DNA of 64,000 nucleotides, from positions 372,001 through 436,000 of the forward strand of contig JABZFP010000030.1 in assembly GCA_014237395.1 (NCBI GenBank), given 5' to 3'. Each line of letters opens with the position of its first letter. The stretch's first letter is position 1. The notes under the pieces were generated by a model. It was given only the letters and a program-made list of their open reading frames with translations. It was not told the DNA's origin and searched no databases. This document shows, piece after piece, positions 62,961 to 64,000 of the stretch. Both the position numbers and the translations under genes were made by a program. Origin of the DNA: Desulfobacteraceae bacterium. Lineage in GTDB: Bacteria > Desulfobacterota > Desulfobacteria > Desulfobacterales > UBA5852.

Positions 62961-64000
62961 TCAGCCCAGAAATTTGTTAAGCGGTAATACGGAACGGGTG
63001 TAGATCGTGTCAGATCCGGAACCCTCCAGTGCCCGCAGCAGAACATTTTGGCTGTCCGGGCTGAAAACCGGATCCCATACCTTGGTGTAGGTGTTTTTTA
63101 AAGGTTTGCCGTCCATGACCAGTGTGAATTGGCCGTCTTTTTCGACTTTGGCGGCGACGTGCTGGCTGTCCGGGCTGAAGACGGGCGCCCAGACCATATC
63201 GTAACCTTCCGACCATGCCTGACCATCGACACAGATGTGGTGGCGCTTGTTGGTCACGCCGATGCAGGCGGCACGCTTGCTGTCCGGCGAGAAGCTGGCA
63301 TCGGTGACGAAATCGTCAAAGGTGCGTGCCCAGGGCTTGTCGTCGACGGCCATGGTCCAGTGACCGTACTTGGGGGCCACAATCGCTGCCAGGTGGTTGC
63401 CATCCGGGCTGTACATCTGATGCCAGAGTTGCGCATAGCGGCCGTTCCAGAGGGGTTGGCCGTCGCTGACCATCGTCCAGCCGCCAGGGGTTTTCGCCGG
63501 TGCAACAACCGATCCGTTCGTCGGGTTGAAGGACGGCTTCCAGATCGAAGGAAATGTGGTCGGCCAGGGTTGACCGTCGACGGCGATCGTGTAGTCATAC
63601 AAATTGACGCGTACTTCGGTGGCCACCCGCTGATTGTCGGGTGAGAAGGTCAGTCCCCAGGCGTTGACGAAATTGCGCCCCCAGGCTTGGCCGTCCACGG
63701 CCACAGAGAAGCAGCCTTCCTGGAATTTGAATATTTCGGCCTCCTTGAAGCCTTCGGTCTGAACTACCGCTGCGGTGCGGCTGCCGTCGGGGCTTACCGC
63801 CGTATGCCCCATGTTGGCAAAGGCGGTCTGCCACGGTGTACCGTTGTTGACCAGCAGGTACCGCATGCCGTTCTGCGCGGCGCAGATGATGGATTTGCCG
63901 TTGGGGGAAAAATGCGTATCCCAGAGATAATCGAATTTCTCCTCCCAGGCCTCGCCGTCCACCGCCAGTGTCCATTGGCCGGTATCGGAAACTATGCCGG
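62961..64000 (-). CDS. tmcD: Tmc complex WD40/beta-propeller-like subunit (5' end cut)
   Basis: The frame is open to the window edge, so the start and an unknown number of residues are missing; 346 codons are visible. It consists of repeats of about 45 residues with the pattern DGxxWxxxFxxxWxPxFSPDxxxVAA (for example AVDGQPWPTTFPSIWKPSF, SPDSQHVAAKVEKDGQ), forming a WD40-like propeller rich in tryptophan. This matches TmcD, the soluble Trp-rich subunit of the Tmc complex, and its place beside tmcC supports the call. Its exact role is not known. There is no ribosome-site information for the true start. Confidence 0.88.
   Translation of the reverse strand, partial: GIVSDTGQWTLAVDGEAWEEKFDYLWDTHFSPNGKSIICAAQNGMRYLLVNNGTPWQTAFANMGHTAVSPDGSRTAAVVQTEGFKEAEIFKFQEGCFSVAVDGQAWGRNFVNAWGLTFSPDNQRVATEVRVNLYDYTIAVDGQPWPTTFPSIWKPSFNPTNGSVVAPAKTPGGWTMVSDGQPLWNGRYAQLWHQMYSPDGNHLAAIVAPKYGHWTMAVDDKPWARTFDDFVTDASFSPDSKRAACIGVTNKRHHICVDGQAWSEGYDMVWAPVFSPDSQHVAAKVEKDGQFTLVMDGKPLKNTYTKVWDPVFSPDSQNVLLRALEGSGSDTIYTRSVLPLNKFLG

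Overview
The window looks like chromosomal DNA of a complete-oxidising, sulfate-reducing bacterium of the Desulfobacterota (Desulfobacteraceae/Desulfosarcina-like). The main reasons are a full carbonyl-branch Wood-Ljungdahl cluster (acsV-acsD-cooS-acsB-acsC-acsE, about 31.0-41.7 kb) and, at the right edge, a Tmc transmembrane electron-transfer complex (tmcD-C-B-A, 60.4-64.0 kb), which is known from sulfate reducers. A tungsten-type aldehyde:ferredoxin oxidoreductase, a rubrerythrin, sigma-54 activators and PilZ proteins fit the same picture. I see no rRNA, tRNA, CRISPR array, integrase or transposase. The DNA is GC-rich and genes are closely packed on both strands.

Layout. 0-9 kb: mixed housekeeping (PhnD-like binding protein, enoyl-CoA hydratase-like protein, secreted unknown, rubrerythrin, threonine aldolase, short TsaA-domain protein, RecD2 helicase coupled to a PilZ protein, DUF123 protein). 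9.2-11.2 kb: a divergent unit made of a sigma-54 activator without a receiver domain and a 79-residue tandem-repeat microprotein preceded by a -24/-12 promoter. 11.1-20 kb: two alpha/beta hydrolases, TrmO, aminopeptidase P, an MFS exporter, a small PilZ protein and a membrane Ser/Thr kinase. 20-28.6 kb, minus strand: AOR, an unrecognised conserved protein, a quinone oxidoreductase and a YhaN/YhaO (SbcCD-like) nuclease pair. 29-42.5 kb, plus strand: CoA-transferase/GNAT fusion, the CODH/ACS genes, a strong terminator and a DUF3786 protein. 43-59.8 kb: a giant PPDK-like phosphotransferase, a GAPDH variant, UspA, CoA-disulfide reductase with rhodanese, a hybrid histidine kinase, DUF554, radical SAM, transketolase and an NtrC-like regulator with a degenerate receiver. 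60-64 kb, minus strand: the tmc operon with a single-domain receiver gene at its end.

How it works together. CooS reduces CO2 to CO or runs in reverse. AcsE passes the methyl group between methyl-tetrahydrofolate and the corrinoid protein AcsCD, AcsV reactivates the corrinoid, and AcsB makes or splits acetyl-CoA. The CoA-transferase upstream could feed acyl-CoA into this pathway. Tmc links periplasmic cytochrome c3 electrons to cytoplasmic redox reactions.

The most interesting items are: the sigma-54 activator/microprotein unit at 9.2-11.2 kb; a 165-bp inverted-repeat element present in two copies (42.5 and 53.7 kb), one of which supplies a gene's stop codon; a TolA-like low-complexity tail on AcsD; the PPDK-like protein with 900 unexplained N-terminal residues and no PEP barrel; and the NtrC-like regulator with Asp-to-Glu at the phosphosite and GAFTSA in place of GAFTGA.
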